Positions 26,501-34,063 of a DNA stretch of 64,000 bases are shown in pieces. Numbering within the stretch: the first letter of the stretch is position 1; each line of letters opens with the position of its first letter. The translations under genes and the position numbers were made by a program. The stretch is from Cupriavidus cauae (GTDB taxonomy: Bacteria; Pseudomonadota; Gammaproteobacteria; Burkholderiales; Burkholderiaceae): the NCBI RefSeq assembly GCF_008632125.1, contig NZ_VWRN01000014.1, positions 62,001 to 126,000 of the forward strand. The letters are read 5' to 3'. Under the pieces are notes generated by a model. The model had not been told where the DNA came from. It searched no databases and was given only the letters and a program-made list of their open reading frames with translations.

Positions 26501-26703
26501 TGCAGGTTCTTGTACTGGTCGGCGACCTCGACCAGTTCGCGCACACCCAGTCCCACACCGATGGCACCGCCGATGCGGGACAGGACTTCTCCCACCTGGC
26601 CTGCTTCGCTGCGCAGGCGCGAGAGGCTGCCCTGGACGGACTGGAAGGCGCGTCGCGTCTCATCGACGGCGGTGATGAGGATCTGCGCGCGATTATTCGC
26701 CAT
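23506..26703 (-). CDS. Tail tape measure protein
   Basis: A 1065-residue protein with the lambda-type tape measure N-terminal domain (about residues 60-240, with GEEFNSVIEQTPRLAQAIADG). Long helical Ala/Arg-rich coiled-coil stretches follow, with two hydrophobic clusters near residues 280 and 365. A glycine-rich C-terminus precedes GEYVVNAHAVSRLG. Tape measure length sets tail length; at roughly 1.5 angstrom per residue this gives a tail of about 160 nm before processing. It is the longest gene in the prophage and lies directly after the frameshifted chaperone pair and a DUF6441 gene, the classic order. Confidence 0.93.
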   Translation of the reverse strand: MANNRAQILITAVDETRRAFQSVQGSLSRLRSEAGQVGEVLSRIGGAIGVGLGVRELVEVADQYKNLQARLRLAVTSQEEFNRADAALFEIAQRNRAPLAETVTLYARLAPSVQALGRSQADVLAATDAIGQAVSLSGASSEAAAGALLQLGQAFASGQLRGEEFNSVIEQTPRLAQAIADGMGVPLGSLRALAQEGKITSKAVLDALLKQRGRLAEEYGSLPDTVSGALTRLKNAFLRAFGERDASSGLTAGLAQAIQLVAQHLELLIDLAGVVLVTAFGRMAGAFATSIAAARAEAAARRANLRTLEAEALARVRLADAALAQARAQGLATSALVVDAAKARLQATAATGAVTQAVASTSLLGRAAGLLRGVLALLGGPIGVIVTTVTLLAGALYSARNAVVEFGGKTASIKQIISATWDLVVEKVGDVVSALGRLVGANNLSWARVREVMVDALRAIGSAIRTMVNVVIGAFNAVGSVVGVTAAFMVERFRNAFSDIGELAKALGQDVAAAFSGDFSMQSLRAALGRQLGEVRDFGQELAGAVRDAVTRDYVGEVAQAIAGRIRSSDKNQPGVFGRPQPPAKPTPDKGVEAAKLELVQAQAEAEFKILKDALDRQARELDAALEDRLISLKDYYAAKTRIEQQEIDAEIRRVQVSLSQQQRLEKTGKDEPARIKAKGEVAKLESELTVLNHKRADVEVANARKAVQAERELREELAKVRDELLDLTGAATSQDRRAAIERQYQPLIERLRAEGDTEGAATVGRLIDVKASAADLAEYERQFNDTLARMRASEESINLQRQSGLLTESQARQQILALHRQTGQSLDALLPQLEATATAIGPDAVARVQAWKNEIAQVKLVVDDVAVAIDGAVQDGFAQLFQDIGSGAKSAKDAFADFGRSVLQTINRIASQKLAEALFGSLMGGGTAGSAGGLGALISSFFGFASGGYVTGPGTSTSDSIPARLSHGEYVVNAHAVSRLGLSFLDAINGLSAGPRVAGGRLAFAAGGLVPEAPAQPAPGQNIRIVNVIDPAMAADYLNSSAGERVVMNLIQRNAASVRNILGR

Positions 26704-26706
26704 TGC

Positions 26707-27354
26707 TCAAACCTTCGACATTGCCTTGCTGATGGCCGCCGTCAGGCGGGGAAGATCGACCCGCACCGAACGGGTAAGGTCGAAACGTTTCTTGAGGGTC
26801 ACGCGCCGCACCAGCATGGCGACAGGAATCTCCTGGCCACGCTTGATGCGCTTGGCGCCGGTGCGCTCCCGCTCGGCGCTGCGGAAGCGCGCCAGCGGCC
26901 GGGCGTTCTCGCCGATGTTCTCGGCCATTAGGATCTGCTGGCCGTTCTTTTCGACGAACCAGGCATTGCCGGATCGCATCAGCGCATCGATCACCCGGGC
27001 AAACGCCTTGCGTCCGATACGCCGGTGTTGCGGCAGCAGCGGGATCAGCATCCGCCCCCGAATCGTTCCTCCCTGTTCGTGCAGGCCCAGCCAGGACACC
27101 TTCGAGCCGATGTAGAGCGCCGGAAATTCCGTGGCTTTACGGTCGAACACCTTGGCGTGCATCGACCGGAGGAACTTGGGACTTGCAACCTTGAAGCTGG
27201 CGCGCATTTCGCCCCGCACCCGCTCGGCCATCTCTTTGCCGGAATCCCGCATCGCGCGGGCGACGGCGGTGTGGATCGTTTTGTGGGTATCGGTTTGCCA
27301 GGCGTTGAAGCGACGACGATCCAGCAAGCCCTCAGCGACCAGATCGATCTTCAT
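26707..27354 (-). CDS. DUF6441-like phage protein
   Basis: A 215-residue basic protein with HEQGGTIRGRMLIPLLP in the middle and many Lys/Arg, resembling DUF6441 proteins that lie between the tail chaperone and tape measure in siphoviruses and gene-transfer agents. Function is unknown; tail completion is a reasonable guess. Its start lies inside the end of the chaperone -1 frame, and it ends 3 bp before the tape measure start. Confidence 0.7.
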   Translation of the reverse strand: MKIDLVAEGLLDRRRFNAWQTDTHKTIHTAVARAMRDSGKEMAERVRGEMRASFKVASPKFLRSMHAKVFDRKATEFPALYIGSKVSWLGLHEQGGTIRGRMLIPLLPQHRRIGRKAFARVIDALMRSGNAWFVEKNGQQILMAENIGENARPLARFRSAERERTGAKRIKRGQEIPVAMLVRRVTLKKRFDLTRSVRVDLPRLTAAISKAMSKV

Positions 27355-27933
27355 CGCGCATTCCCTGTTGGAGTTCGGCCTGGAGCTGACGGATGCCTTC
27401 GCGGTTGCCCTGGGCGGCGGTGGTCATGACCGCGAGCTGGGTGGAGAGCCGTTCGCGCTCGAGACGGCTGTCGGCGGCCAGAAACGCGTTCAGCTGGCCC
27501 AGCGTGTAGCCGAGGATGTCCGGGTAGCGGTGGCCACTGCGGATCAGGCGGGCGATGGCGTCGCTCCAGCCAACCGTCCGCTCAGAGACTGCGCGAGCGT
27601 GCTGACCTTCGGCGCGACCCGGTGCACGAAAAAATCCGCGTTCACCTCGAACACCGTGGCGGCGAGCGTGATCGCGTCGTCGAGCGCCAGCGCGTCCACC
27701 CATTCGCGCGGCTGACGGCTGGCGAGCGCCAGCGCAGCCAGCAAGGCGTCGCCGTAGTCACAGAGCAAGGCGAGCCAGTCCGGTTCGCCCGTCAGCTGCT
27801 CGGCAAAAGGCCGCACGGCCTTGAGCATCGCGGGCAGCTCGCCGATTACCAGCGGGCTGATCGTCAGGCGCTGCCCGGCGATCTCCAGGGATTGGGTTTG
27901 CGGGACGAGAACATCCAGGTCAGAGGTGGTCAT
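27332..27933 (-). CDS. Tail assembly chaperone G-T fusion made by -1 frameshift
   Basis: Reading from 27933 in the frame of the 129-residue chaperone, a T TTT TTC heptamer occurs at 27634-27628 on the minus strand, in exactly the X XXY YYZ phase. Slipping back one base opens a second frame that runs to 27332, giving a 200-residue product. The extension contains GWSDAIARLIRSGHRYPDIL and GYTLGQLNAF, like GT extensions of lambda-type phages. No usable start codon lies near the beginning of this conserved part, which supports frameshifting. Start and end are given for the fusion; efficiency is unknown. Confidence 0.7.
27544..27933 (-). CDS. Tail assembly chaperone (lambda gpG-like, DUF6631-type)
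   Basis: The unshifted 129-residue product. It has a beta-rich start (SLEIAGQRLTISPLVIGELPAM) and a helical body, typical of phage tail assembly chaperones that bind the tape measure before tail tube polymerisation. Located between tail tube and tape measure genes, as expected. The same start also yields the longer frameshift product. Confidence 0.8.
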   Translation of the reverse strand: MTTSDLDVLVPQTQSLEIAGQRLTISPLVIGELPAMLKAVRPFAEQLTGEPDWLALLCDYGDALLAALALASRQPREWVDALALDDAITLAATVFEVNADFFVHRVAPKVSTLAQSLSGRLAGATPSPA

Positions 27934-27943
27934 CGTGTACTCC

Positions 27944-28696
27944 TCACAGCAGCACGATGCGGCCGAACTGACCGAGGTCGCCGGCAGCGGGCTTGAGCGT
28001 GTCCGCCAGCACCTGTCCGGAAAGCTCGAACTTCAGCAGTTCGTCGGTGATCACCGACAGTTCCTTGGCCGGGTTGATCGCCACGCGGTACAGGTCGATC
28101 ACCACCTCGCGGTTGCTGTCGGCGATGTTCAGGCCTTCGAAACGCACCCAGCGCTCCGGCAGCGGCTGCGTGAACAACGCGGTGGATTGCGCGGTTCCAT
28201 AGGCGTAGTCGACCTTGAACGGCTCCACGTAGGGGCCGCCCGTCGTCTTGTCGTTGATGACCAGCGATCCGTGCTTCGCATTGAGGCTGTACTGGGCGGC
28301 GGGCAGCGTCTTGGGCGTGCCCGAGGCGTCCTTGACCACCACAGAGGAGACGTTCTGCTTGGCGAGCAGGTACAGGCTTCCTGCCGTGACCGGGTTGGGC
28401 AGTGCCTCGGCCGTCACCGTGCCGCTGACCTGTTCGATGGTCGTGCCGTAGAGCGCCAGGCCCAGATTCACCGCGATCAGCTCTTCCAGCGTGCAGGCGA
28501 ATTCGCCCTTCTTGGTCTTGATCAGCTGCAGGTCGGTCAGGCGTTGTCCGCTGGTCGATTCCTGATGTTCCAGCGTTTCCACCGACAGCGAGACCTTGAG
28601 CTCGGGCACGTTGCCGACAAAACTCAGCCCTTGCGGGTTGCCGGCAGCGTCGCGGGCGCCGATGTAGACACGGCCTTGTCCAGAGAAATACGGCAT
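27944..28696 (-). CDS. Major tail tube protein
   Basis: A 250-residue protein with a conserved tail-tube pattern: FSGQGRVYIGARDAAGNPQG at the start, then VPELKVSLSVETLEHQES and a repeated beta arrangement. These proteins polymerise around the tape measure to build the non-contractile tube. It is followed by the chaperone gene and preceded by a small 59-residue gene and the head-tail genes, the canonical order. Confidence 0.85.
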   Translation of the reverse strand: MPYFSGQGRVYIGARDAAGNPQGLSFVGNVPELKVSLSVETLEHQESTSGQRLTDLQLIKTKKGEFACTLEELIAVNLGLALYGTTIEQVSGTVTAEALPNPVTAGSLYLLAKQNVSSVVVKDASGTPKTLPAAQYSLNAKHGSLVINDKTTGGPYVEPFKVDYAYGTAQSTALFTQPLPERWVRFEGLNIADSNREVVIDLYRVAINPAKELSVITDELLKFELSGQVLADTLKPAAGDLGQFGRIVLL

Positions 28697-28698
28697 GG

Positions 28699-28878
28699 TC
28701 AGTCTCCCTTGCGTGCGGTGAATTGCGGTTTGACGCCCGGCTCATCGGGCGCCTCGGTAGGTTTGGCGACGCCGCGTTCGATCAGCCAGCGTGCGGTGGC
28801 CTCGTCGACGTCGAGGCGCGTGCCGGGGACGCACTGCACGCCGGCATGGGTGTGGGGTTTGATGAGTTCAACGGTCAT
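28699..28878 (-). CDS. Small conserved phage protein (59 residues)
   Basis: An ATG at 28878 opens a 59-residue frame: MTVELIKPHTHAGVQ start, then VPGTRLDVDEATARWLIERG. Codon use is strongly coding-like and it fills the spacer between the tail terminator-like gene and the tube gene exactly, ending 2 bp before the tube start. Similar short proteins, with a PG-x3-D then W-L-I-E-x-G-V pattern, are found beside phage tail genes. Function unknown. Confidence 0.7.
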   Translation of the reverse strand: MTVELIKPHTHAGVQCVPGTRLDVDEATARWLIERGVAKPTEAPDEPGVKPQFTARKGD

Positions 28879-28884
28879 GGCAAG

Positions 28885-29310
28885 TCATCCTTTCTGGGTC
28901 AGGTCCATGGCATGGGTGCGGTAGCGGATCTCGTAGCGGGCCGGCAGCGCGACGGCGCCAGCGTCGGCATCCTCGGCATCCCACTCGGCATCGACCTCGT
29001 GCAGCAGGAGCGCGAGGCCGCCGAGGGTCGCGTCAGGCATCAGCGCCGAGTGGGCGTCTACCATCGCCCGGTCGGCCTGGTCGAACGCGTCATCGCCGCG
29101 CGCCACCACGGTGAGGCGCAGCGTCAGCACCCGGTCGACGAGGTGGTTGGCGTAGCCGGTGATGCGGTCGCTCTCGGCGAAGAGCAGCAGCGCGGGGCTC
29201 GCGTCGCGGGTGACCGGCACGGCCGGTTGTCGCAGCACTGGAACGGGTGCGACAGCGGCCGACAGACGGGCCACGACCTCCCGCAAGATGCGCTCACGGA
29301 TGGAGTTCAT
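28885..29310 (-). CDS. Minor tail protein / tail terminator-like (gpU position)
   Basis: A 141-residue protein. The ATG at 29310 has TGAGGA nine bases upstream and is preferred to a TTG at 29325. The pattern, with an N-terminal helix SIRERILREVVARLSAAV and then strands around VLTLRLTVVARGDDAF, resembles phage tail terminator (gpU-like) proteins that cap the tail. It sits between the head-tail joining gene and the tail tube. Confidence 0.65.
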   Translation of the reverse strand: MNSIRERILREVVARLSAAVAPVPVLRQPAVPVTRDASPALLLFAESDRITGYANHLVDRVLTLRLTVVARGDDAFDQADRAMVDAHSALMPDATLGGLALLLHEVDAEWDAEDADAGAVALPARYEIRYRTHAMDLTQKG

Positions 29311-29321
29311 AGGCAGAGTCC

Positions 29322-29606
29322 TCAAATGCGGGTGAGATCGGCACGCCGCTCGCTGCCATCACCGATGGCCCGCACGTCGCGCACGCGGTAGCTCGTGCCA
29401 CCGATGCTCACGACCTGGCCCACGGCCAGATCGGGCAGAGCCGAGGCGAGGAAGCGCATCGTGTAGTCGGTGGAGAGCGCGAGGCCATCGAGCACGGTCT
29501 CGTCCGGGGCAAGGAAGTCCACCATGACGATCTGCCCGCCGACCTCTGCATCCACCAGCAGCCCCGCGTCCGCGGCCGCCGCGTACAGCTCCTCGACGCG
29601 CACCAT
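29322..29606 (-). CDS. Head-tail joining protein
   Basis: A 94-residue beta-rich protein starting at ATG 29606, overlapping the capsid stop by one base (TAATG). It contains GQVVSIGGTSYRVRDVRAI near the C-terminus, a pattern of lambda FII-like connectors. It would join the packaged head to the tail. Position after the major capsid gene supports this. Confidence 0.65.
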   Translation of the reverse strand: MVRVEELYAAAADAGLLVDAEVGGQIVMVDFLAPDETVLDGLALSTDYTMRFLASALPDLAVGQVVSIGGTSYRVRDVRAIGDGSERRADLTRI

Positions 29607-30607
29607 TAGACGGTCAGCTTCACCAGCACGCCCGGGCGGTGGCACATGGGCAGCGGGTTCGACTGGGTGTGCAGGTCCGTGCCCCGGTCGAACTTGCGCG
29701 GCTCCTGCTTGGCATACAGTGGCTGGCCGACCGTGTTGACGGTCTCGTTGAAGTCCGCCGGCGCGAAGTAGGTGCCGAAGGTGTCGATGGTGCCCAGCGG
29801 AAAGGCGTGCGCCTCACCGGCGGCGATGAAGCGGCGCGCGGTGCCGCTGGCGTCCGTAGCCTGGCCCCGGTACTCCTCGAAGGTGATGCCGCCGTAGGTG
29901 AAGCCGCGACGGATGTCGTTGATGAGGATGGCTCCGTTCTGCCAGTTCTCGAACGCCTTCTCGACCTTGGCGTGGCCGGTGAGCGCGGCGAAGAACTCCG
30001 GCGAGCACAGGCAGTGGACGCCGTTCATGAACTCGCCCTTGAGGTTTTCCTCGATGGTCGCCAGCACCGTGCCGCACTTGGCTTTGACGTTGGTGCCCGC
30101 CGTGCCTAGCTCGAAGGACACCGTCTGCTGCGCGATCTCGAAGGCATCGAACAGGTCGTAGAGCACCGAGCCGTCCGCGTCGAGGATCACGCCCTTGAGC
30201 GCGCCGACACGCAGGTGCTCCAGCGTGATCGCGTGCTTGTTGCGCATCGTCTCCAGATGGCGCGCGACCACGCCCGCGACCGTCTCGGTTTCGGTTTCCG
30301 AACCGAAGGCGCGGATGCCTTGCACCTCCTCGGGCAGCACCACGTCGTCGTGCGGGATGTGCGGCACGACGAAGGAGCGCAGCTTGCGCTTGCCGCGCAC
30401 GCCGACCGTGCCGGGCGAACCCGGCGGCAGCGTGGGCAGCAGGTTGAGCACGCCGTTCATTTCCTCGACGACGATCTGGCGCTGGCGCACCGGCTTGGGT
30501 GGCATCAGGTTCAGTTCTTCCAGGCGCCCGTAGCGGTTGGGCAGGATGTTGATGGCGGCGGTCAGCGCGGCCATCGAGAATGCGGGATTGCTGAAGGGGT
30601 TATTCAT
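29606..30607 (-). CDS. Major capsid protein (lambda gpE family)
   Basis: A 333-residue protein with features of the gpE capsid family: INILPNRYGRLEELNLMPP near the N-terminus, MNGVLNLLPTLPPGSPG, IPHDDVVLPEEVQGIRAFG, and a C-terminal MCHRPGVLVKLTV. It builds the icosahedral shell with the HK97-type fold. Start ATG 30607 has AGGAGC upstream. It follows the decoration protein by 2 bp. Confidence 0.92.
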   Translation of the reverse strand: MNNPFSNPAFSMAALTAAINILPNRYGRLEELNLMPPKPVRQRQIVVEEMNGVLNLLPTLPPGSPGTVGVRGKRKLRSFVVPHIPHDDVVLPEEVQGIRAFGSETETETVAGVVARHLETMRNKHAITLEHLRVGALKGVILDADGSVLYDLFDAFEIAQQTVSFELGTAGTNVKAKCGTVLATIEENLKGEFMNGVHCLCSPEFFAALTGHAKVEKAFENWQNGAILINDIRRGFTYGGITFEEYRGQATDASGTARRFIAAGEAHAFPLGTIDTFGTYFAPADFNETVNTVGQPLYAKQEPRKFDRGTDLHTQSNPLPMCHRPGVLVKLTV

Positions 30608-30609
30608 GG

Positions 30610-30987
30610 TCAGGCTCCTTGACGGACGAGCACGCCCAGCGCCTTGAGCTGCGCCACGACGCTGAGTTTTTCGGCGTTGGTGATGGCCGCGGGCCACACG
30701 AGCGCGTGGTCGGCGACAATGGCGTGGCGCGCGACGATCAGGCCGTCGTCGCGGTCGGCGAGCGTCGCGTCGCAAGCTTGCAGCAGCACGCCGGCGGCGA
30801 CCTGCGTGCCGTCGGTGGCGGACGGGTCGATCCGTGTGACTTTTCCGGTGGCGGTGACGATGCCGATGACCGCGCCCAGCGGCAGGTTCTGGCCGGAGGC
30901 GACCGTGACGCGGTCGCGCGAGTAGAGGTTGGGCGCCTCAAACTTGAGCAGGTCGCCCAGATTCAGCGGTTCGGCGAGAACGGACAT
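30610..30987 (-). CDS. Head decoration protein (lambda gpD-like)
   Basis: A 125-residue protein with the gpD-type plan: PNLYSRDRVTVASGQNLPLG, then GKVTRIDPSATDGTQVAAG and ARHAIVADHALVW. Trimers stabilise the expanded capsid. It lies between protease/scaffold and capsid genes, as in lambda. Confidence 0.85.
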   Translation of the reverse strand: MSVLAEPLNLGDLLKFEAPNLYSRDRVTVASGQNLPLGAVIGIVTATGKVTRIDPSATDGTQVAAGVLLQACDATLADRDDGLIVARHAIVADHALVWPAAITNAEKLSVVAQLKALGVLVRQGA

Positions 30988-30988
30988 T

Positions 30989-31327
30989 TCAGATCTCCTT
31001 CTTGGTGGATTGCGCCGCGAGCTGCTTGGCCGCGTCGATCAGCGGATTGCTGGCCGCAGGACGCGCGGCATCGGGCGCGATGCGGCTGACGATTTCGGGA
31101 CTGGCCTCGGCCTGCGCCGCGAGCAGTCGGCTGCGCACCTGGGCGGGCGCGGTGTTGGTTTCGAGGAAGCCTGCGATCAGGTCGGCGCGACCGGCGAGCG
31201 TGCAGGTCTGTGCGATCTCGATGGCCTCAAGCACACTCAACGTGGTGCCGGCGGACGGTTGAGGAGGACTGCCAGCAGGATCAGCAAGAGGCCGATCAAG
31301 AGCAGTGGGGTCGGATCGTTCATTCAT
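30989..31327 (-). CDS. Probable internal-start scaffold protein (Nu3-like)
   Basis: Inside the protease gene, ATG 31327 is preceded by GGAG at a 7-base distance and opens the in-frame helical C-terminal portion, 112 residues long. In lambda the scaffold Nu3 is made from an internal start of gene C, so a separate scaffold product is likely here. An ATG at 31339 is a weaker alternative. Confidence 0.45.
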   Translation of the reverse strand: MNERSDPTALDRPLADPAGSPPQPSAGTTLSVLEAIEIAQTCTLAGRADLIAGFLETNTAPAQVRSRLLAAQAEASPEIVSRIAPDAARPAASNPLIDAAKQLAAQSTKKEI

Positions 31328-32296
31328 GGAAGACTCCATCGGGTGGTTGCGAAAATGGCCCCCAAGCTGCGCCTGCGGCTCGCTGCCCCCCGAGGGGGCG
31401 CGCTTGCCTTGGGACGGCCCGGCGGCGCGTAAGCCCGCTTGGCTGGCCGGAGTCACCAGAGTCGGGAGTGGGGAAAGCGATTGCGTGAGCTGGGCGAGCG
31501 CGTCGTCGAAACCTCCGACGGCATCGGCCAGTCCGGTGGCGACGGCATTCGGGCCGAAGAACAGGCCGGCTTCGGTGGCGCGCACGGCACCCGCGTCGAG
31601 GCCGCGATGGCGCGCGACGGTCTCGACGAACAGCTCGTAGACGCGATCCACCTCGGCCTTGAGCACCGCGTGCGCGGCGTCGGAAATCGGCTCGTGCGGG
31701 TTGAGGTCGTTCTTGCGCTCGCCCGCGAACACGGCGGTGTAGCGAACGCCGTCTTTGGCGTCCTTGGCGGACTGATCGACGTGCATCGCAATGACGCCAA
31801 TCGAACCGACACCACCGGTGCGCGCGACGAACACGCGGGTGGCGGCGGACGCCAGCGCATAGGCGGCCGAGAATGCCATGTCGTTGGCCACGGCCCAGAC
31901 CGGCTTCAGCTGCGACGCCGCCCGGATGCGGTCGGCCAGATCGAACACGCCGCCCGACTCGCCGCCCGGTGAATCGATGTCGAGCAGGATGGCCGCGACC
32001 TCGGGGCTGGCGAGCGCGGCGTCCAGTTGCGCGGCGATGCCGGCGTAGCTGGCGAGGCCCGACTCGGCTTCGAGGCCAGAGGTGCGGCGCACCAGCGTGC
32101 CGTGGATCGGGATGACAGCGACCTTGCCGCTGACCGGCGTGGGCGCGCGCGCCGTTGGCGTGTAACCCACGGGCGCGGCGAGATCGGCGAGGCCGATGCG
32201 TGCGCCGAGCACGGAGAGGATGACGTCGAGTTTCGGGCGATGGATCGCCAGCGGCACGCCGAACAGGCGAGCCGCCAGATGAGGCAGCACGGTCAT
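30989..32296 (-). CDS. S49 capsid maturation protease with C-terminal scaffold
   Basis: A 435-residue ClpP-fold peptidase of the lambda gpC (SppA/S49) family. The oxyanion GGES region is in LLDIDSPGGESGGVFDLADR and the nucleophile-bearing segment is in ARTGGVGSIGVIAMHVD. The C-terminal third (from about residue 320) is helical scaffold, as in gpC/Nu3. Between them lies an unusual linker (TPASQAGLRAAGPSQG and following residues) encoded by a GC-rich dispersed repeat inserted in frame. ATG 32296 begins the conserved domain. The protease degrades scaffold during head assembly. Confidence 0.88.
   Translation of the reverse strand: MTVLPHLAARLFGVPLAIHRPKLDVILSVLGARIGLADLAAPVGYTPTARAPTPVSGKVAVIPIHGTLVRRTSGLEAESGLASYAGIAAQLDAALASPEVAAILLDIDSPGGESGGVFDLADRIRAASQLKPVWAVANDMAFSAAYALASAATRVFVARTGGVGSIGVIAMHVDQSAKDAKDGVRYTAVFAGERKNDLNPHEPISDAAHAVLKAEVDRVYELFVETVARHRGLDAGAVRATEAGLFFGPNAVATGLADAVGGFDDALAQLTQSLSPLPTLVTPASQAGLRAAGPSQGKRAPSGGSEPQAQLGGHFRNHPMESSMNERSDPTALDRPLADPAGSPPQPSAGTTLSVLEAIEIAQTCTLAGRADLIAGFLETNTAPAQVRSRLLAAQAEASPEIVSRIAPDAARPAASNPLIDAAKQLAAQSTKKEI
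31357..31433. repeat. GC-rich dispersed repeat lying in frame in the protease gene
   Basis: A roughly 77-bp stretch with GCCCCC-CGA-GGGGGC hairpin at 31385-31399, flanked by CCCCCAAGC and GCCTTGGGACGGCCC. From memory it matches a dispersed intergenic repeat of Comamonadaceae genomes (Acidovorax/Delftia type). It has been absorbed into the coding sequence of the S49-scaffold gene without a stop. Confidence 0.6.
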
Positions 32297-32318
32297 GGGA
32301 ATCCTTCGGGGAAAGCGG

Positions 32319-33845
32319 TCAGGCGGAGGAGTCGCCGCCGGTGGCGTCGGGCGCGATGGCGTTGCGGTTGGGTTCCGCCCCATCACGCACATTCGCGCCG
32401 TCCTTCGACGTGTAGCGAGGGTCGGAATCGAAGATCAGGCCGAGGTCGTCGGCGCGCTTGTTGTCTGCGGCGATCTCGCGGTCGACGTCTTCGGCGTCGT
32501 AACCGTTGGCCGAGATGGCTTCCGAGCGGCTCATCAGGCCCGCACGGATCGCCAGCAGCATGGCCTTGTATTCCTTCTCGGGATCGACCCACTGCCAGCC
32601 CTGCGGAATCCACTTGGCTTGCAGGTACTGGCGGCGGCGCGCCGGCCCACCGCGCGCGAAACCCGGCGCATCGAGCGAGCCGGCGAGCACGGCCTGCTTC
32701 ATCCACGTCGCCCACACCGGGCGACACATCTGATGGACCAGCACCGAGTGCTGCACCATCTCGCAGCGGCGGCGGAACTCAAGCAGTCCGGCGCGGATGG
32801 ACGAGTAGTTCACGCCCGTCAGGTCGCCGGTCAGTTGCTCGTAGGTGATGCCGATGGCGGCGGCGACCGCGCGGAACTGCGTGCGCAGGAACTCCGAATA
32901 CGAGCCGCCCACGTCCGCCGGATCGGAGAACTTGATGTCCTCGCCCGGCTCCAGAATCTGCAGCGTGCCCGGCTCCAGCCCGGCGAGCGCGATGCCGTCG
33001 CCATCGGCCGGGCCTTCGCCCATCAGGTTGTCCTCGGGGTTCTGGCGCGTGACGAAGCCCGCGAACATCGCGGCGGTCTTCTTGCGCACCAGTTCGGCGT
33101 CGTCGTACTGGTCGAGTTCGTTGAGCTTGACCAGCGCGCGCGACAGCCACGGCTCGCCGCGGATCTGGCCGGGACGCAGCACGCGGTAGAGGTGGATGAC
33201 CTCGCGCGCGTCCACGCGCACGGTCTCCATCCCGCCCTGGCCCGACATCGGCGCGAGCCGTCCGTCCTCGGGGTGCGAGCGGTACAGGTGGTAGGCCACA
33301 CGGCGGCCCAGCGCGTCGAACTCGATGCCCGAGCGCACCACGTTGCCGGAGGGCAGATCGGTGGTGAGGTGGATCGGCAGGTGCTCCGACTCCAGCAGTT
33401 GAAGCTGCAAGGGCACGACCAAGCCATCCTCGACACGGCGCGGCCGTAGCCGGATCAGGCATTCGCCGCCTTCGAGCATCGAACGGCAGGCCAAGGCTTG
33501 CAGGCCGTAGAAATCGGTTTGGCCCGCCGCGTCGGCTTCCTCGGTCCAGTCGCGCCACAGCGCCTGCACGTCGGCCTTGAAGTCTTCGTCGTCCGACAGG
33601 CTCTGCGGCTTGATGCCGGTGCCGACCGCGTTGGCGACGAAGGCGTCGAGCGCGGCCTGCGCCCACGCATTGCGGCGCACGAGGTCGCGGCTCTTGACGC
33701 GCAGGTCGGTGTGGGTGGCCAGCATCGCGGCGACCGCGCCGGGATTGCCGGGCATCCACGCCAGCGCGCGGCGGCCACGGCCGGCGGCTTCATGGACGGG
33801 CGATTGGCCGAACAGGCGGCGCACGGTTTGGGAGAACCACGCCAT
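32319..33845 (-). CDS. Portal protein (lambda gpB family)
   Basis: A 508-residue portal. N-terminal RDLVRRNAWAQAALDAFVAN, the central GTGIKPQS and GGECLIRLRPRR segments, and the GDLTGVNYSSIRAGLLEFRR segment match lambda-type portals. Twelve copies form the DNA gate at one capsid vertex and bind terminase. The ATG at 33845 was chosen; a longer frame to 33911 has no support. A gpW-like gene precedes it by one base. Confidence 0.92.
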   Translation of the reverse strand: MAWFSQTVRRLFGQSPVHEAAGRGRRALAWMPGNPGAVAAMLATHTDLRVKSRDLVRRNAWAQAALDAFVANAVGTGIKPQSLSDDEDFKADVQALWRDWTEEADAAGQTDFYGLQALACRSMLEGGECLIRLRPRRVEDGLVVPLQLQLLESEHLPIHLTTDLPSGNVVRSGIEFDALGRRVAYHLYRSHPEDGRLAPMSGQGGMETVRVDAREVIHLYRVLRPGQIRGEPWLSRALVKLNELDQYDDAELVRKKTAAMFAGFVTRQNPEDNLMGEGPADGDGIALAGLEPGTLQILEPGEDIKFSDPADVGGSYSEFLRTQFRAVAAAIGITYEQLTGDLTGVNYSSIRAGLLEFRRRCEMVQHSVLVHQMCRPVWATWMKQAVLAGSLDAPGFARGGPARRRQYLQAKWIPQGWQWVDPEKEYKAMLLAIRAGLMSRSEAISANGYDAEDVDREIAADNKRADDLGLIFDSDPRYTSKDGANVRDGAEPNRNAIAPDATGGDSSA

Positions 33846-33846
33846 G

Positions 33847-34053
33847 TCAGAAGCCCTTGCCCGTGGTGACACGGATCTGACGCTTGGTGCTCCGACCGAC
33901 GCTGCGCGCAAGTTCCGCTTCGACGATGCGAATAGCGACCTGCAGTTCCTCGACCGAGCGGTACTCGACCGTCTTGTCGCCGAAGCTCACGCGGCGCTCG
34001 CCAGTGGCCAGCGCGCGCTTGAGCGCATCGAGTTGGGTGGTGGTGTAGGTCAA
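33847..34053 (-). CDS. gpW-like head-tail adaptor
   Basis: A 68-residue protein with the gpW pattern (QLDALKRALATGERRVSFGD, then EYRSVEELQVAIRIVEAEL). gpW stabilises packaged DNA and primes head completion. The start is a TTG (34053) just after the terminase stop, with GAGAAGA upstream. Its place between terminase and portal genes matches lambda. Confidence 0.8.
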   Translation of the reverse strand: MTYTTTQLDALKRALATGERRVSFGDKTVEYRSVEELQVAIRIVEAELARSVGRSTKRQIRVTTGKGF

Positions 34054-34063
34054 AGGTCTTCTC

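Noticed and set aside
23479..26931. 1150-codon plus-strand frame over the tape measure gene
   Set aside because: It is antisense to a clear tape measure gene with intact domains; high GC keeps such shadow frames open.
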